DNA of 7,333 nucleotides from Spirochaetales bacterium (GCA_007130265.1 SLST01000521.1:1-7333), one strand, 5' to 3'. Shown: positions 1 through 6,430, counted from the stretch's first letter. Notes: generated by a model not told the origin, from the sequence alone. Numbers and translations are program-made.

Positions 1-148
1 AGAGGCTCCCGGCCCACGCGAACAGGAAGAAGAGCAGAAACACCACGACGAAACCGGGAATCCGCTCCCGATCGCCAAACAGAGCGCCAAAGAGCAGCGC
101 CAGGAGCAGTCCCAGCACGAAGGCGAAAAGAATCGTAGCCCAGATCAT
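1..148 (-). CDS. Small hydrophobic membrane protein, N-terminal part (runs off window edge)
   Basis: The minus strand reads ATG at 148 down to the window edge without a stop, giving 49 residues. An AGGAGG ribosome binding site (complement of 153-158) lies 4 bases upstream of the ATG. The protein starts MIWATILFAF and has two hydrophobic stretches, about residues 3-24 and 32-47, separated by a short polar turn, GDRERIPG. This looks like a two-helix hairpin inserted in the cytoplasmic membrane, with no cleavable signal. I do not recognise a family. It is divergent from the exported PRC-barrel gene, so the two may share the region 149-272 for promoters. The C-terminus lies outside the window, so total length and any further domain are unknown. 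That this is a real gene rests on the ribosome binding site, the coherent membrane topology and the lack of any competing gene here. Confidence 0.65.
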   Translation of the reverse strand, partial: MIWATILFAFVLGLLLALLFGALFGDRERIPGFVVVFLLFFLFAWAGSL

Positions 149-198
149 ACAGCCTCCTGCCGCATACCAGTGCAAGGACCGTGCCGAGGTCAGGTTCC

Positions 199-212
199 GA
201 TGCTTTCGCATC
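199..212. other. Small hairpin in the divergent intergenic region
   Basis: GATGC (199-203) and GCATC (208-212) form a 5-bp inverted repeat around a 4-base TTTC loop, between the divergent genes starting at 148 and 273. It has no T-run on either side, so it is not a convincing terminator. It could be a small operator or chance. I found no -35/-10 pair with good spacing for either divergent gene in 149-272. Confidence 0.25.
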
Positions 213-262
213 ACCCATCAGGGTTATGGAGATCTGCCGGCCCCGTTCGTATTGTGGAGCAG

Positions 263-268
263 AGGAGG
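263..268 (+). promoter_or_regulatory. Ribosome binding site that fixes the start of the PRC-barrel gene
   Basis: A perfect AGGAGG lies 4 bases before the ATG at 273. The reading frame is open upstream to a TTG at 252, but that codon has no such site in front of it and would place the AGGAGG inside the coding region. The ATG also puts a basic n-region directly before the signal-peptide core. Confidence 0.8.
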
Positions 269-272
269 ACAT

Positions 273-1964
273 ATGCAACGCACAAACAGGCGAGCAAGCG
301 GTACGACTCTGGCCCTTGCACTGACGATGATTCTGGGGGTGTTCCCCCTCTTCGCTACCGGTACGTACGAGGAAGAGATCATCGTGCCGCCGGTCTACGA
401 GCTCGATCATTCGGCTAACTCGAGATTGACCGAGTTCTTCGGCGAAGAGGTCTTTCTCAGGGACGCTCCCCTGCGCGAGACGCGGATTGCGACGGTTGAG
501 GACATCCTGGTGGACTTCGGTCAGGGTGCTCCCAGCTACCTGGTGCTCCGGTTCGTCGACGACTCGATCGCCGATTCCGATGAGCTCCATCCGCTGCCCT
601 TCTACCTGTTCGAGACGCGTGCCGACGGACCAGGGTTTCTGCTCCTCGTAGACGAGCCGCAGTTCCTGGAGAACATACCCACGCTCGAGCAGACCACGGA
701 AGCCATACCGCCGGACGACGAAACTCAATGGGATCGCTGGCGATATGCGCATTGGCAGGCGCTTCCCGATCCTCCCCGGGCGACCATGCTCGGACGCGAG
801 GACGCGCTTCTTCGGACCTGGTACCGGCACGCGGCATCGCCGCAGGTCACCCCCGTCGCGGTTGAGCGCGCGACCGAGTTGCTCGGGACATCAGTGCGTG
901 ATCCTCAGGGCGAGCTTGTTGGGCAGATCGAGGACCTGGTAGTCAACGCCAGAAGCGCGCAAATTCTGCTGGTAAACCTCCGGGCGGCGCCCGAAGCCGG
1001 TGCCTCCGAGGAGAACTATTTGATCCCGCTTACGGCATTCGTCGGCAACCGGCGGACCGGCGAGATCACCTACGACGTCGAACGATACGGGCTCACCGGT
1101 CCTTCCGGTTTCACGACCACCTGGCCGGATATTGAGAGCGAGGAGCTCTATGAACGTCTTGCGCGGTTCTGGGACACCCGGGACGTCGGTATCCGGTACG
1201 GCGTCGGTATGCAGATAGTTCCGGTGAGGACCGTTCCGTTCTCGATGCTTACCGGCTACGACCTCTTCACGCGTGACGCGCGAGGTGCCGGTCAGATTGT
1301 CGACGTCCTCATTGCTCCCGACGGGTCGCTCGACTACGTGATCGTAGAGTTCGGCACTACCCTGGGGTTCGGAGGCGAACGCACCGCCGTGCCGGCCTCG
1401 CTCCTGGGAATCGAGATGGGCGCACAGGCTGCGCTGTTGGCTATAGGCGTGCGCACGATTGACGAGGCTCCCGTCTACGACCCGGGCCGGATCGTGAACA
1501 CCGCCGATCCGGAGTGGAACGCTCCTGTCGACAGGTACTGGAGCAACCTGATGGAGATCGAGGTGCAGGAGGTGACCGACGTCGGTCCGATTCCGACCGT
1601 CGGTTCGATCAACGAGCTTCCTTCGGACGTGCCGCTGCCGGCCGCGGAGCTCGTGACCTTCTCAGTCGTCTCGGCCGATGGCGAGGAGATCGGTACGGTC
1701 AGCGATCTCGAGCTCGACTTCGTGGACAGCCGAGTCGCGTTTGCCGTGCTCGATGTGTCGTGGGACGGACTCTTCGCCGGCGCCGAAGCTCCCGTACCGG
1801 TCGAGGCGCTACGGTGGAGTCCGGAAGATCGCCGGGTCGTGTTCGACATGGACGCCGACGAGCTGCAGGCTCACCTCGAACAGGCGCCCGGCTACGACGA
1901 TATCCCCCTCGAGCCCGATCTCGAGTTCCTCGAGGCGCTCGCGGCGTACTGGGAGATTGATTGA
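273..1964 (+). CDS. Exported protein with four PRC-barrel-like units
   Basis: The 563-residue product starts MQRTNRRASG (basic n-region), followed by a hydrophobic core at about residues 10-28 and a small-residue cleavage region near ATG (29-31), so it is predicted to be exported by Sec. The mature part is acidic and consists of four diverged units at about residues 50-161, 196-300, 321-423 and 459-560. Each unit begins with a short beta segment of PRC-barrel type: a residue pair such as GEEV or GTSV, then a G/E-x-I-x-D-hydrophobic strand, then a strand rich in V, L and F. Each ends with an aromatic-Trp pair (HW, FW, YW, YW). PRC-barrel domains occur in RimM and photosynthetic reaction-centre H subunits and usually act as protein-interaction modules. 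No catalytic residues are evident. The role here is unknown; a periplasmic or envelope scaffold is a guess. It appears monocistronic, ending 8 bases before the intergenic repeat. Assignment to the PRC-barrel superfamily is by pattern recognition and is moderately sure; the signal peptide and gene call are firmer. Confidence 0.85.
   Translation: MQRTNRRASGTTLALALTMILGVFPLFATGTYEEEIIVPPVYELDHSANSRLTEFFGEEVFLRDAPLRETRIATVEDILVDFGQGAPSYLVLRFVDDSIADSDELHPLPFYLFETRADGPGFLLLVDEPQFLENIPTLEQTTEAIPPDDETQWDRWRYAHWQALPDPPRATMLGREDALLRTWYRHAASPQVTPVAVERATELLGTSVRDPQGELVGQIEDLVVNARSAQILLVNLRAAPEAGASEENYLIPLTAFVGNRRTGEITYDVERYGLTGPSGFTTTWPDIESEELYERLARFWDTRDVGIRYGVGMQIVPVRTVPFSMLTGYDLFTRDARGAGQIVDVLIAPDGSLDYVIVEFGTTLGFGGERTAVPASLLGIEMGAQAALLAIGVRTIDEAPVYDPGRIVNTADPEWNAPVDRYWSNLMEIEVQEVTDVGPIPTVGSINELPSDVPLPAAELVTFSVVSADGEEIGTVSDLELDFVDSRVAFAVLDVSWDGLFAGAEAPVPVEALRWSPEDRRVVFDMDADELQAHLEQAPGYDDIPLEPDLEFLEALAAYWEID
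420..1952 (+). repeat. Four-fold internal protein repeat of PRC-barrel-like units
   Basis: Within the exported protein, four units map to about 420-755, 858-1172, 1233-1541 and 1647-1952, each roughly 100-110 residues. Shared landmarks are a starting strand (EFFGEEVFLRD, ELLGTSVRD, MLTGYDLFTRD, VTFSVVSADG), a following I/V-x-D-hydrophobic strand (VEDILVDF, IEDLVVN, IVDVLI, VSDLELDF) and a terminal aromatic-Trp. The repeats are visible only at protein level; the DNA has diverged, which points to an old duplication. Unit 1 is the most diverged. Confidence 0.6.
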
Positions 1965-1971
1965 TCCCGGG

Positions 1972-2016
1972 GACCGTCCGGCGAGCGCATCCAGCGCTCG
2001 CCGATGTCGCGCCGGC
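1972..2016. repeat. 45-base intergenic repeat, copy 1 (contains a perfect hairpin)
   Basis: All 45 bases are identical to 7289-7333. It starts 8 bases after the stop codon of the PRC-barrel gene. It contains CGGCGAGCGC (1979-1988), a 5-base ATCCA loop (1989-1993) and GCGCTCGCCG (1994-2003), a perfect 10-bp GC-rich stem, followed by a conserved 13-base tail ending GCGCCGGC. There is no T-run after the stem, so it is not a classic intrinsic terminator. The position just after a stop codon in both copies suggests a dispersed REP-like element or a 3'-end mRNA structure. Its true 3' boundary is unknown because the other copy is cut by the window end. Confidence 0.85.
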
Positions 2017-2037
2017 CGCCTCGCTCGGCAAGGAGCA

Positions 2038-2066
2038 TTGTAAAGGTTCGAATTCGGCAGTATTCT
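2038..2066 (+). promoter_or_regulatory. Probable sigma70-type promoter of the two-component genes
   Basis: TTGTAA (2038-2043) and TATTCT (2061-2066) each match the sigma70 consensus at 4 of 6 positions and are separated by exactly 17 bases. The start site would be near 2073, giving a leader of about 30 bases before the kinase ATG. It lies between the repeat and the kinase gene, where an independent promoter is expected. The prediction is from sequence only. Confidence 0.5.
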
Positions 2067-2103
2067 GACACGGCGTAGCGACCGCAGCCGTGCGTGATGG
2101 AGT

Positions 2104-3336
2104 ATGCCGGAGGGAGCCCGCGAGGTCACAGAAAAACGCCTCTTCGGCCGTCGAGGCCTGGAGCTTGGTGCCCTTGTACTCCTGATGGGGGTGTTGGGAA
2201 CCGGAACCACCATGTTACGACGCGCCGGGCTCGTCCACGATGAATGGTATGAGCAGTTTCCCCTCCTATACGTCATCCTGGCCGGGTTTTCGCTCGCGCT
2301 GATCCTCAGTACGCGCGATATCGTCAAGCTGGTCGCGCTCAGCGTCGCAGTGGTCGCTGCCGCGATTCTCGCGGTGCCTTTTCGGGCGGTCGAGTCCTTT
2401 CGCCTTCTCCTGCTGCTTACGGTGGCGCTGTTGGGCTTCAGCTCCCGGACAGTCGCCGGGACGATACTTGCACCGGTCGCGTTCATGTTTTCGCTCCTCC
2501 TCTTCCGAGACGCCCGGCTTGCATGGCCACAGTTCCCCGGCACAGTCACGAATATGGACATATTCTTCACCTCGGCGATAGGGATCGTGATCGTCGTTGT
2601 CATGACGTGTCTGCAGGTGACGTGTCGCGAGATGGCCGCCATGCGTGAGGACATACCCCGGCTGCGCGACACGATCGATGAGCTCTCCGCGGCGAACCTC
2701 GGCTACAGCTCCTTTACGGAACTCGCACGGCAGCAGTCGACACTGGAAGAGCGAAACCGTATCACCCGTGAGATCCACGACGGCGTCGGATACACGCTCA
2801 CCAACATCATCATGCTCAGCGAAGTCAGTCTTGACGCATGCCCTGCAGACCAGCACGACCTGTATGAGAACATCGACGCGATCAGGATGCAGGCAAAGAC
2901 CGGCTTGTTTGACACGCGTCGCGCGCTGCGTGAACTGCGATCGACCGAGATCGGGATGCCGCGCGGGGTACAGGCGATTCGGAATCTCGTGCAGACCTAT
3001 TCCCGAGCAACCGGTATTGCAGGCAAGCTCGAGATACTGGTCCCGAACGACGTGTTCGACTCCTCCGACCTCTTTCTGAGTGCATATCGCTTCGTCCAGG
3101 AGGCACTGACGAATACGTTTCGTCACGGCCATGCTACCTCGGTTCTCGTGCGGGTCCAGAGGGATCTTGACTGGGTGATCGTGAGTGTGGTGGATGACGG
3201 TATTGGCGCTGCTGCGGTGAGTGAGGGCATTGGGCTGCAGGGGATGCGCGAGCGGGTCGAGTCGCTTGGCGGCGAGCTTCGTTACAGCGGCGTGAACGGC
3301 TTCACCGTCATCGCTCGCATTCCGACTCAGAGGTGA
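2104..3336 (+). CDS. Membrane sensor histidine kinase, NarL-partner type (HisKA_3/HATPase_c)
   Basis: The 410-residue kinase autophosphorylates on His and passes the phosphate to the regulator encoded next door. Six hydrophobic segments lie at about residues 19-37, 53-70, 73-92, 98-112, 117-134 and 151-172, with only short loops. There is therefore no sizeable extracytoplasmic sensor domain, and the signal may be sensed in the membrane or through another protein. A helical, charged linker (about 174-215) leads to the dimerisation and phosphoacceptor domain, with the HisKA_3 motif REIHDGVG and His225 as the likely phosphorylated residue. The HATPase_c domain shows the N-box (QEALTNTFRHGHA, Asn337), the G1 box DDGIG (364-368) and the G2 box GIGLQGMRERV (375-385). 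All catalytic motifs look intact. The start is nearly forced: an in-frame TGA lies at 2095-2097 and the next ATG (2185) would cut TM1. The ribosome binding site is poor, with GGAG only 1 base from the ATG. The signal is unknown; the downstream sugar importer suggests a nutrient cue. Confidence 0.93.
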   Translation: MPEGAREVTEKRLFGRRGLELGALVLLMGVLGTGTTMLRRAGLVHDEWYEQFPLLYVILAGFSLALILSTRDIVKLVALSVAVVAAAILAVPFRAVESFRLLLLLTVALLGFSSRTVAGTILAPVAFMFSLLLFRDARLAWPQFPGTVTNMDIFFTSAIGIVIVVVMTCLQVTCREMAAMREDIPRLRDTIDELSAANLGYSSFTELARQQSTLEERNRITREIHDGVGYTLTNIIMLSEVSLDACPADQHDLYENIDAIRMQAKTGLFDTRRALRELRSTEIGMPRGVQAIRNLVQTYSRATGIAGKLEILVPNDVFDSSDLFLSAYRFVQEALTNTFRHGHATSVLVRVQRDLDWVIVSVVDDGIGAAAVSEGIGLQGMRERVESLGGELRYSGVNGFTVIARIPTQR

Positions 3337-3340
3337 GCCG

Positions 3341-4003
3341 ATGATTACACGACTCCTACTCGCCGACGATCAGGACCTCTTCGTCGAAGGCTTGCGATCA
3401 GTGATTGAGTCTCGAGCGCACGACTTCAGTGTGGTCGGCGTCGCCCGTAACGGCGAAGAAGCCATCAGGAAGGTCGACGAGTGTACGCCCGATATCGTGC
3501 TCATGGACGTCCGGATGCCCGGCATCGACGGCGTGGAGGCCACCCGCCGGCTACACGTGACTCATCCAAACACAAAGATCGTGATGCTCACCACCTATGA
3601 CGATGACGACTACGTTAAGCGGGCAATTCGTAACGGGGCCATTGGGTATCTGCTAAAGGACGTCCCGCCGGACGAGCTTTTCAACGCCATACGAACCGTC
3701 CGCGATGGTTCGTTCGTTCTTCCCGAAACTCTCGCGTCGCGTCTTTTCGAGGCGTCGCCGGGGGTTTACCACGGAGGCGTGTCTGCAAAGGATATTCCCG
3801 AGTGGTACTACGATCTGTCACGCAGGGAGCGGCACATCTTGCGCCTGATCGCGGAGGGGTACGACAATACCGAGATTGCCGCAGAAGTGGCCCTCGCTCC
3901 GCAGACCGTGAAGAACTACTCCAGCGAGATATACGCAAAGATCGGGGTGCACAATCGTGCCGAAGCGGGTCGCGTGGCCAGGACTCTCCTCAAGTACCTG
4001 TGA
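3341..4003 (+). CDS. NarL/FixJ-family response regulator
   Basis: The 220-residue protein has a receiver domain (about 1-122) and a LuxR-type helix-turn-helix (about 158-215). The receiver retains the acidic pair Asp9-Asp10, the phosphoacceptor Asp56 in VLMDVRMPG, Thr84 and Lys106 in GYLLKD. The DNA-binding domain has the typical LSRRERHILRLIAEGYDNTEIA start and a recognition region around QTVKNYSSEIYAKIG. It begins 4 bases after the kinase stop. Its ribosome binding site, GAGGTGA, overlaps that stop, so the two genes should be co-transcribed and translationally coupled. It is almost certainly the partner of the upstream kinase. The likely target is the sugar-importer promoter just downstream, where phased inverted half-sites suit a dimeric NarL-type protein. 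That target is inference. The linker between receiver and helix-turn-helix is somewhat long and aromatic (IPEWYYD). Confidence 0.95.
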   Translation: MITRLLLADDQDLFVEGLRSVIESRAHDFSVVGVARNGEEAIRKVDECTPDIVLMDVRMPGIDGVEATRRLHVTHPNTKIVMLTTYDDDDYVKRAIRNGAIGYLLKDVPPDELFNAIRTVRDGSFVLPETLASRLFEASPGVYHGGVSAKDIPEWYYDLSRRERHILRLIAEGYDNTEIAAEVALAPQTVKNYSSEIYAKIGVHNRAEAGRVARTLLKYL

Positions 4004-4020
4004 GACGGCAATCGGGCACC

Positions 4021-4059
4021 GGTACTGGACGAGTACCAATCCGGTACTATTCGAGTACC
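4021..4059. promoter_or_regulatory. Operator array: four alternating half-sites phased at 11 bases
   Basis: GGTACT (4021-4026), AGTACC (4032-4037), GGTACT (4043-4048) and AGTACC (4054-4059) alternate in orientation, each separated by exactly 5 bases. This makes two identical 17-base palindromes, GGTACT-N5-AGTACC, with a 22-base period. The four GTAC cores are spaced 11, 11 and 11 bases apart, so all face the same side of the helix. The spacers differ (GGACG, AATCC, ATTCG), so the half-sites are conserved and not the intervening DNA, as expected for protein binding. The array ends 8 bases before the -35 of the importer promoter, a typical activator position. The neighbouring NarL-type regulator is the natural candidate binder; a LacI-type repressor encoded elsewhere is an alternative. 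Confidence 0.8.
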
Positions 4060-4067
4060 TTCGGCGG

Positions 4068-4096
4068 TTGTCTGCTCGTCAGGCCCGTTCTATGCT
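4068..4096 (+). promoter_or_regulatory. Probable sigma70-type promoter of the sugar importer operon
   Basis: TTGTCT (4068-4073) and TATGCT (4091-4096) each match consensus at 4 of 6 positions, with exact 17-base spacing. The start site would be near 4103, leaving about 35 bases of leader before the GTG start. The imperfect boxes fit an activator-dependent promoter, and the GTAC array would sit at about -47 to -80. Confidence 0.6.
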
Positions 4097-4122
4097 GAAC
4101 ACCAATCTCACCCTGTTGATTG

Positions 4123-4130
4123 AAGGAGGG
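4123..4130 (+). promoter_or_regulatory. Ribosome binding site that selects the GTG start of the binding-protein gene
   Basis: AAGGAGGG, a strong match to the 16S anti-Shine-Dalgarno, lies 7 bases before GTG 4138. An in-frame TTG at 4120 overlaps the region and has no such site upstream, so the GTG is preferred. Confidence 0.8.
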
Positions 4131-4137
4131 TACCGCA

Positions 4138-5442
4138 GTGACAGTTACTGTCAGAAGTTTCCGTGGTTTCGTTTTGGCCCTGATGGTCCTCGTGCTGGCG
4201 AGCGGTCTCGGCTTCGCTGGTGCTCAGCGGGAGGCTGCCGCCCCGGACGCGGAGCTCGACATCTGGACGTTTGTTGACACCCATGCACGGTGGTTCCGTG
4301 AGATGGCCGACGTCTTTGGCCCGGAGATTGCTCCTGGTTTCGCCGTGGATGTGAGTGTCGTCGCCTACAGCGAGATGCACGACCGGCTCCTCGTCTCGTT
4401 GCAGACCGGAATCGGTGCGCCGGATATCTCTGACGTTGAGCAGGGACGATTCGGCGCATTCCTGCGCGATCGCCCGATTGGTTTCGTCGACTTGACCGAG
4501 CGCCTTGAGCAGGGAGGCCATCTCGACGATATCGTTGCCTCGCGGCTGTCGCTCTACCAGGACGCCGAAGGACGCGCATACGGAATCGAGCACGCACTGA
4601 CTCCCGTCGTGCTCTACTATCGTGCAGACGTCTTTGACGAACACGGGATTACCCCGGATGATCTGCAGACGTGGGATGATTTCATCCGTGTAGGTATGGA
4701 TCTGAGCGACGATACGCGAAAGATGTTTGCCCTTGAGGCCGGCTACCTGACGATTCTGCTGCGACAGCGTGGCACCGGCTGGTTCGACGAGCATGGCCGA
4801 ATACAGGCCGACACGGATCCTATCATTCTGGATACGCTCGAGTGGCTGCTCGCCATGCGAGACGACTACGGGATCGCGGGCGAACGAGCCGACGAGGATG
4901 CCGCACACTATGCGGCGCTGCGTGAGGGGCGTTATCTCACACAACTGGGAGCAGATTGGTTCGCCGGTTTCTTCAAGGACAACCTGCCTGAGATGGAAGG
5001 CATGTGGCGTGCGATGCCGTTGCCCGTCTGGCCCGACGATCCGGAACGCCGAAACACAAGTGTCTTCGGCGGTACGGGCGCCACAATCACCCGCTTCTCT
5101 GAGAGGATCGACCTCGCGTGGAGCTTCCTCGAAGCGTCTATGCTGTCGGTCGAAGGAAACGTCCGGCGATTCGAGTTGACGAATCTCTTCCCGCCCTACA
5201 TTCCAGCATGGGACGATGAACGTCTCTACCAGGCAGACCCGTACTTTGACGGACAGGTCCTGGGTCGGCTCTTTGCCGAGGTCGGCGCGAACGCTCCGAA
5301 ACAGAACCAGGCAGTGAATCTCACGATGGTGCACAGTACACTCTGGCCCGAGAACTACTGGCTCGATGTGCTGGACGGCCGGATGGAGCCGCGTACTGCC
5401 CTTGAACGGCTTGCGAGCGACGTTCGCGCACGCGAGGATTGA
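4138..5442 (+). CDS. Periplasmic sugar-binding protein of an ABC importer (SBP family 1)
   Basis: The 434-residue protein starts at GTG and opens with a Sec signal peptide: basic residues R6 and R9, a hydrophobic core at about 10-24, and likely cleavage after AGA (27-29) before QREAAAPDAE. There is no lipobox Cys, so it should be soluble in the periplasm rather than a lipoprotein. The mature part begins with a strand, LDIWTF (40-45), and contains features of carbohydrate-binding SBP_bac_1 proteins: the GAPDISDVEQGRFGAF segment (93-108), the YGIEHALTPVVLYYRADVFDEHGI hinge region (148-171, including an L-Y-Y-R strand) and TWDDFI (178-183). Length is normal for the family. It captures the substrate and delivers it to the two permeases downstream. 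The substrate cannot be told from sequence; an oligosaccharide, a monosaccharide or glycerol phosphate are all possible. It is the first gene of the operon, placed for highest expression. Confidence 0.93.
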   Translation: MTVTVRSFRGFVLALMVLVLASGLGFAGAQREAAAPDAELDIWTFVDTHARWFREMADVFGPEIAPGFAVDVSVVAYSEMHDRLLVSLQTGIGAPDISDVEQGRFGAFLRDRPIGFVDLTERLEQGGHLDDIVASRLSLYQDAEGRAYGIEHALTPVVLYYRADVFDEHGITPDDLQTWDDFIRVGMDLSDDTRKMFALEAGYLTILLRQRGTGWFDEHGRIQADTDPIILDTLEWLLAMRDDYGIAGERADEDAAHYAALREGRYLTQLGADWFAGFFKDNLPEMEGMWRAMPLPVWPDDPERRNTSVFGGTGATITRFSERIDLAWSFLEASMLSVEGNVRRFELTNLFPPYIPAWDDERLYQADPYFDGQVLGRLFAEVGANAPKQNQAVNLTMVHSTLWPENYWLDVLDGRMEPRTALERLASDVRARED

Positions 5443-5480
5443 CGTTCCGCTCCGGCGACACGTCGTGACTTCGTGACTCG

Positions 5481-5510
5481 ACCATCCAGAGAGGAACCTC
5501 TCTGGATGGT
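5481..5510. other. Strong intercistronic stem-loop between binding protein and permease genes
   Basis: ACCATCCAGAGAGG (5481-5494) and CCTCTCTGGATGGT (5497-5510) are perfectly complementary, a 30-base palindrome. In RNA it would fold as 13 bp with a GAAC tetraloop. GTGA (5473-5476) and TCAC (5511-5514) can add four pairs across a 4-base bulge. No T-run follows, so complete termination is unlikely. Hairpins after the binding-protein gene in ABC importer operons are known (for example malE-malF) to protect the upstream message or attenuate the downstream genes, and that role is inferred here. Confidence 0.8.
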
Positions 5511-5532
5511 TCACTCGACTCGAATTCTTCAC

Positions 5533-5537
5533 GGAGG
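5533..5537 (+). promoter_or_regulatory. Ribosome binding site supporting a TTG start for permease 1
   Basis: GGAGG lies 5 bases before TTG 5543. No ATG or GTG in frame nearby would keep the full first membrane segment, and MalF-type proteins commonly begin with a short charged stretch like MRWHTRLK, so TTG is the likely initiator. Confidence 0.75.
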
Positions 5538-5542
5538 TTGAT

Positions 5543-6430
5543 TTGCGTTGGCACACACGCCTGAAGGTCGCGCCTTTTCTCTTTCTTGCTCCCTATCTCG
5601 TCGGGCTGTTCTTGTTCTGGATCTATCCGGTCGCGTATGCCTTCTACCTCAGTCTTTTTCGGGTACGCGGGTTGTGGGAGACCCCCACCTTTGTCGGACT
5701 GAAGAATTACTTCAACCTCTTCTCTGATCAGCGGTTTCTCTCAGCGCTTGCGAATACGTCGATCTACGCCGCGGCGAGCGTGTTCATCATCCTCGCGTGC
5801 GCCTTGTCACTTGCGCTGCTCATACACCATCCGAAGGTCAGGTACAAGCACCTGTTCCGCACTACGTACTTCCTGCCTATGCTGACGTCGGGTGTCGTGA
5901 TCGCGATCATGTTCGCGCTCATCTTCGATCAGGAGTACGGGGCACTGAACAACTACCTCATGGCACCCTTGGGGCTTGGGAATATCCGGTGGCTGCGTGA
6001 CCCTTCGTTCGTGATGCCGTCGATAATCATCGTCGGTCTCTGGAAGTTCACCGGGATAAATACGCTCTACTTCCTCGTGGGGCTTCAGAACATACCCGAT
6101 GACGTACGCGAGGCGGCGATTATTGACGGCACAAGCCCTGTGCAACGATTTGTCTACGTCGTACTGCCGATGCTCAAGCCGATTCTCACCTTCGTTGTTG
6201 TCCTCGCGATCGTCGGTTCCTTCCAGATGTTTGCCGAGCCCTATCTGCTTGCCTCGGGCGGAGGACCGCAGGATTCCGGCTTGTTCATGACCGTCTATCT
6301 CTACATCACTGCGTTTCAGCAAGTGGAGTTCGGCTATGCCTCAGCGATCGGATATACGATGGTGTTCATAATCTTTGGACTGTCGTTACTCCAGATGAAG
6401 CTGATGGGCACCTTCAAGGGGGAAGGGTGA
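5543..6430 (+). CDS. Sugar ABC transporter permease, MalF/UgpA-like (CUT1 family)
   Basis: This 295-residue inner-membrane protein forms one half of the translocation channel. It opens with a short cytoplasmic stretch and a first membrane segment (about 9-35, APFLFLAPYLVG style), followed by the family hallmark FVGLKNY (50-56). Further hydrophobic segments lie at about 72-93, 109-128, 157-180, 212-230 and 260-282, for six in all. The cytoplasmic EAA loop, which contacts the ATPase, is seen as EAAIIDGTSP (190-199) with the conserved LP at 208-209. Length is typical. It follows the binding-protein gene by 100 bases containing the hairpin. The next permease overlaps its stop codon by one base, indicating tight translational coupling. 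It uses a TTG start. Substrate class is sugar or sugar-like by family; the exact substrate is unknown. Confidence 0.95.
   Translation: MRWHTRLKVAPFLFLAPYLVGLFLFWIYPVAYAFYLSLFRVRGLWETPTFVGLKNYFNLFSDQRFLSALANTSIYAAASVFIILACALSLALLIHHPKVRYKHLFRTTYFLPMLTSGVVIAIMFALIFDQEYGALNNYLMAPLGLGNIRWLRDPSFVMPSIIIVGLWKFTGINTLYFLVGLQNIPDDVREAAIIDGTSPVQRFVYVVLPMLKPILTFVVVLAIVGSFQMFAEPYLLASGGGPQDSGLFMTVYLYITAFQQVEFGYASAIGYTMVFIIFGLSLLQMKLMGTFKGEG

Noticed and set aside
252..272. Upstream TTG start for the PRC-barrel gene
   Set aside because: It would place the AGGAGG site inside the coding region and has no ribosome binding site of its own; ATG 273 is better.
149..272. Search for divergent promoters
   Set aside because: Several weak hexamers exist (for example TATTGT at 250-255), but none has a partner at 16-18 bases in a sensible position.
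359..372. GGTACGTACG inside the PRC-barrel gene, and single GGTACT hexamers near 1533 and 3805, as further operator sites
   Set aside because: They lie inside coding sequence, are isolated and lack the paired 11-base arrangement.
1809..2672. Open frame of 287 codons on the minus strand spanning the PRC/kinase junction
   Set aside because: It is rich in Arg, Ser and Thr, crosses the intergenic repeat and the promoter, and overlaps two well-supported genes; it is a composition artefact.
4021..4059. GTAC palindromes as a terminator for the response-regulator gene
   Set aside because: The stems are only 6 bp, no T-run follows, and the regular 11-base phasing next to a promoter fits protein binding far better.
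4108..5556. Open frame of 482 codons on the minus strand, antisense to the binding-protein gene
   Set aside because: It mirrors a high-GC coding gene, has no recognisable domain and lacks gene-like composition. The plus-strand protein is a clear SBP with signal peptide and ribosome binding site.
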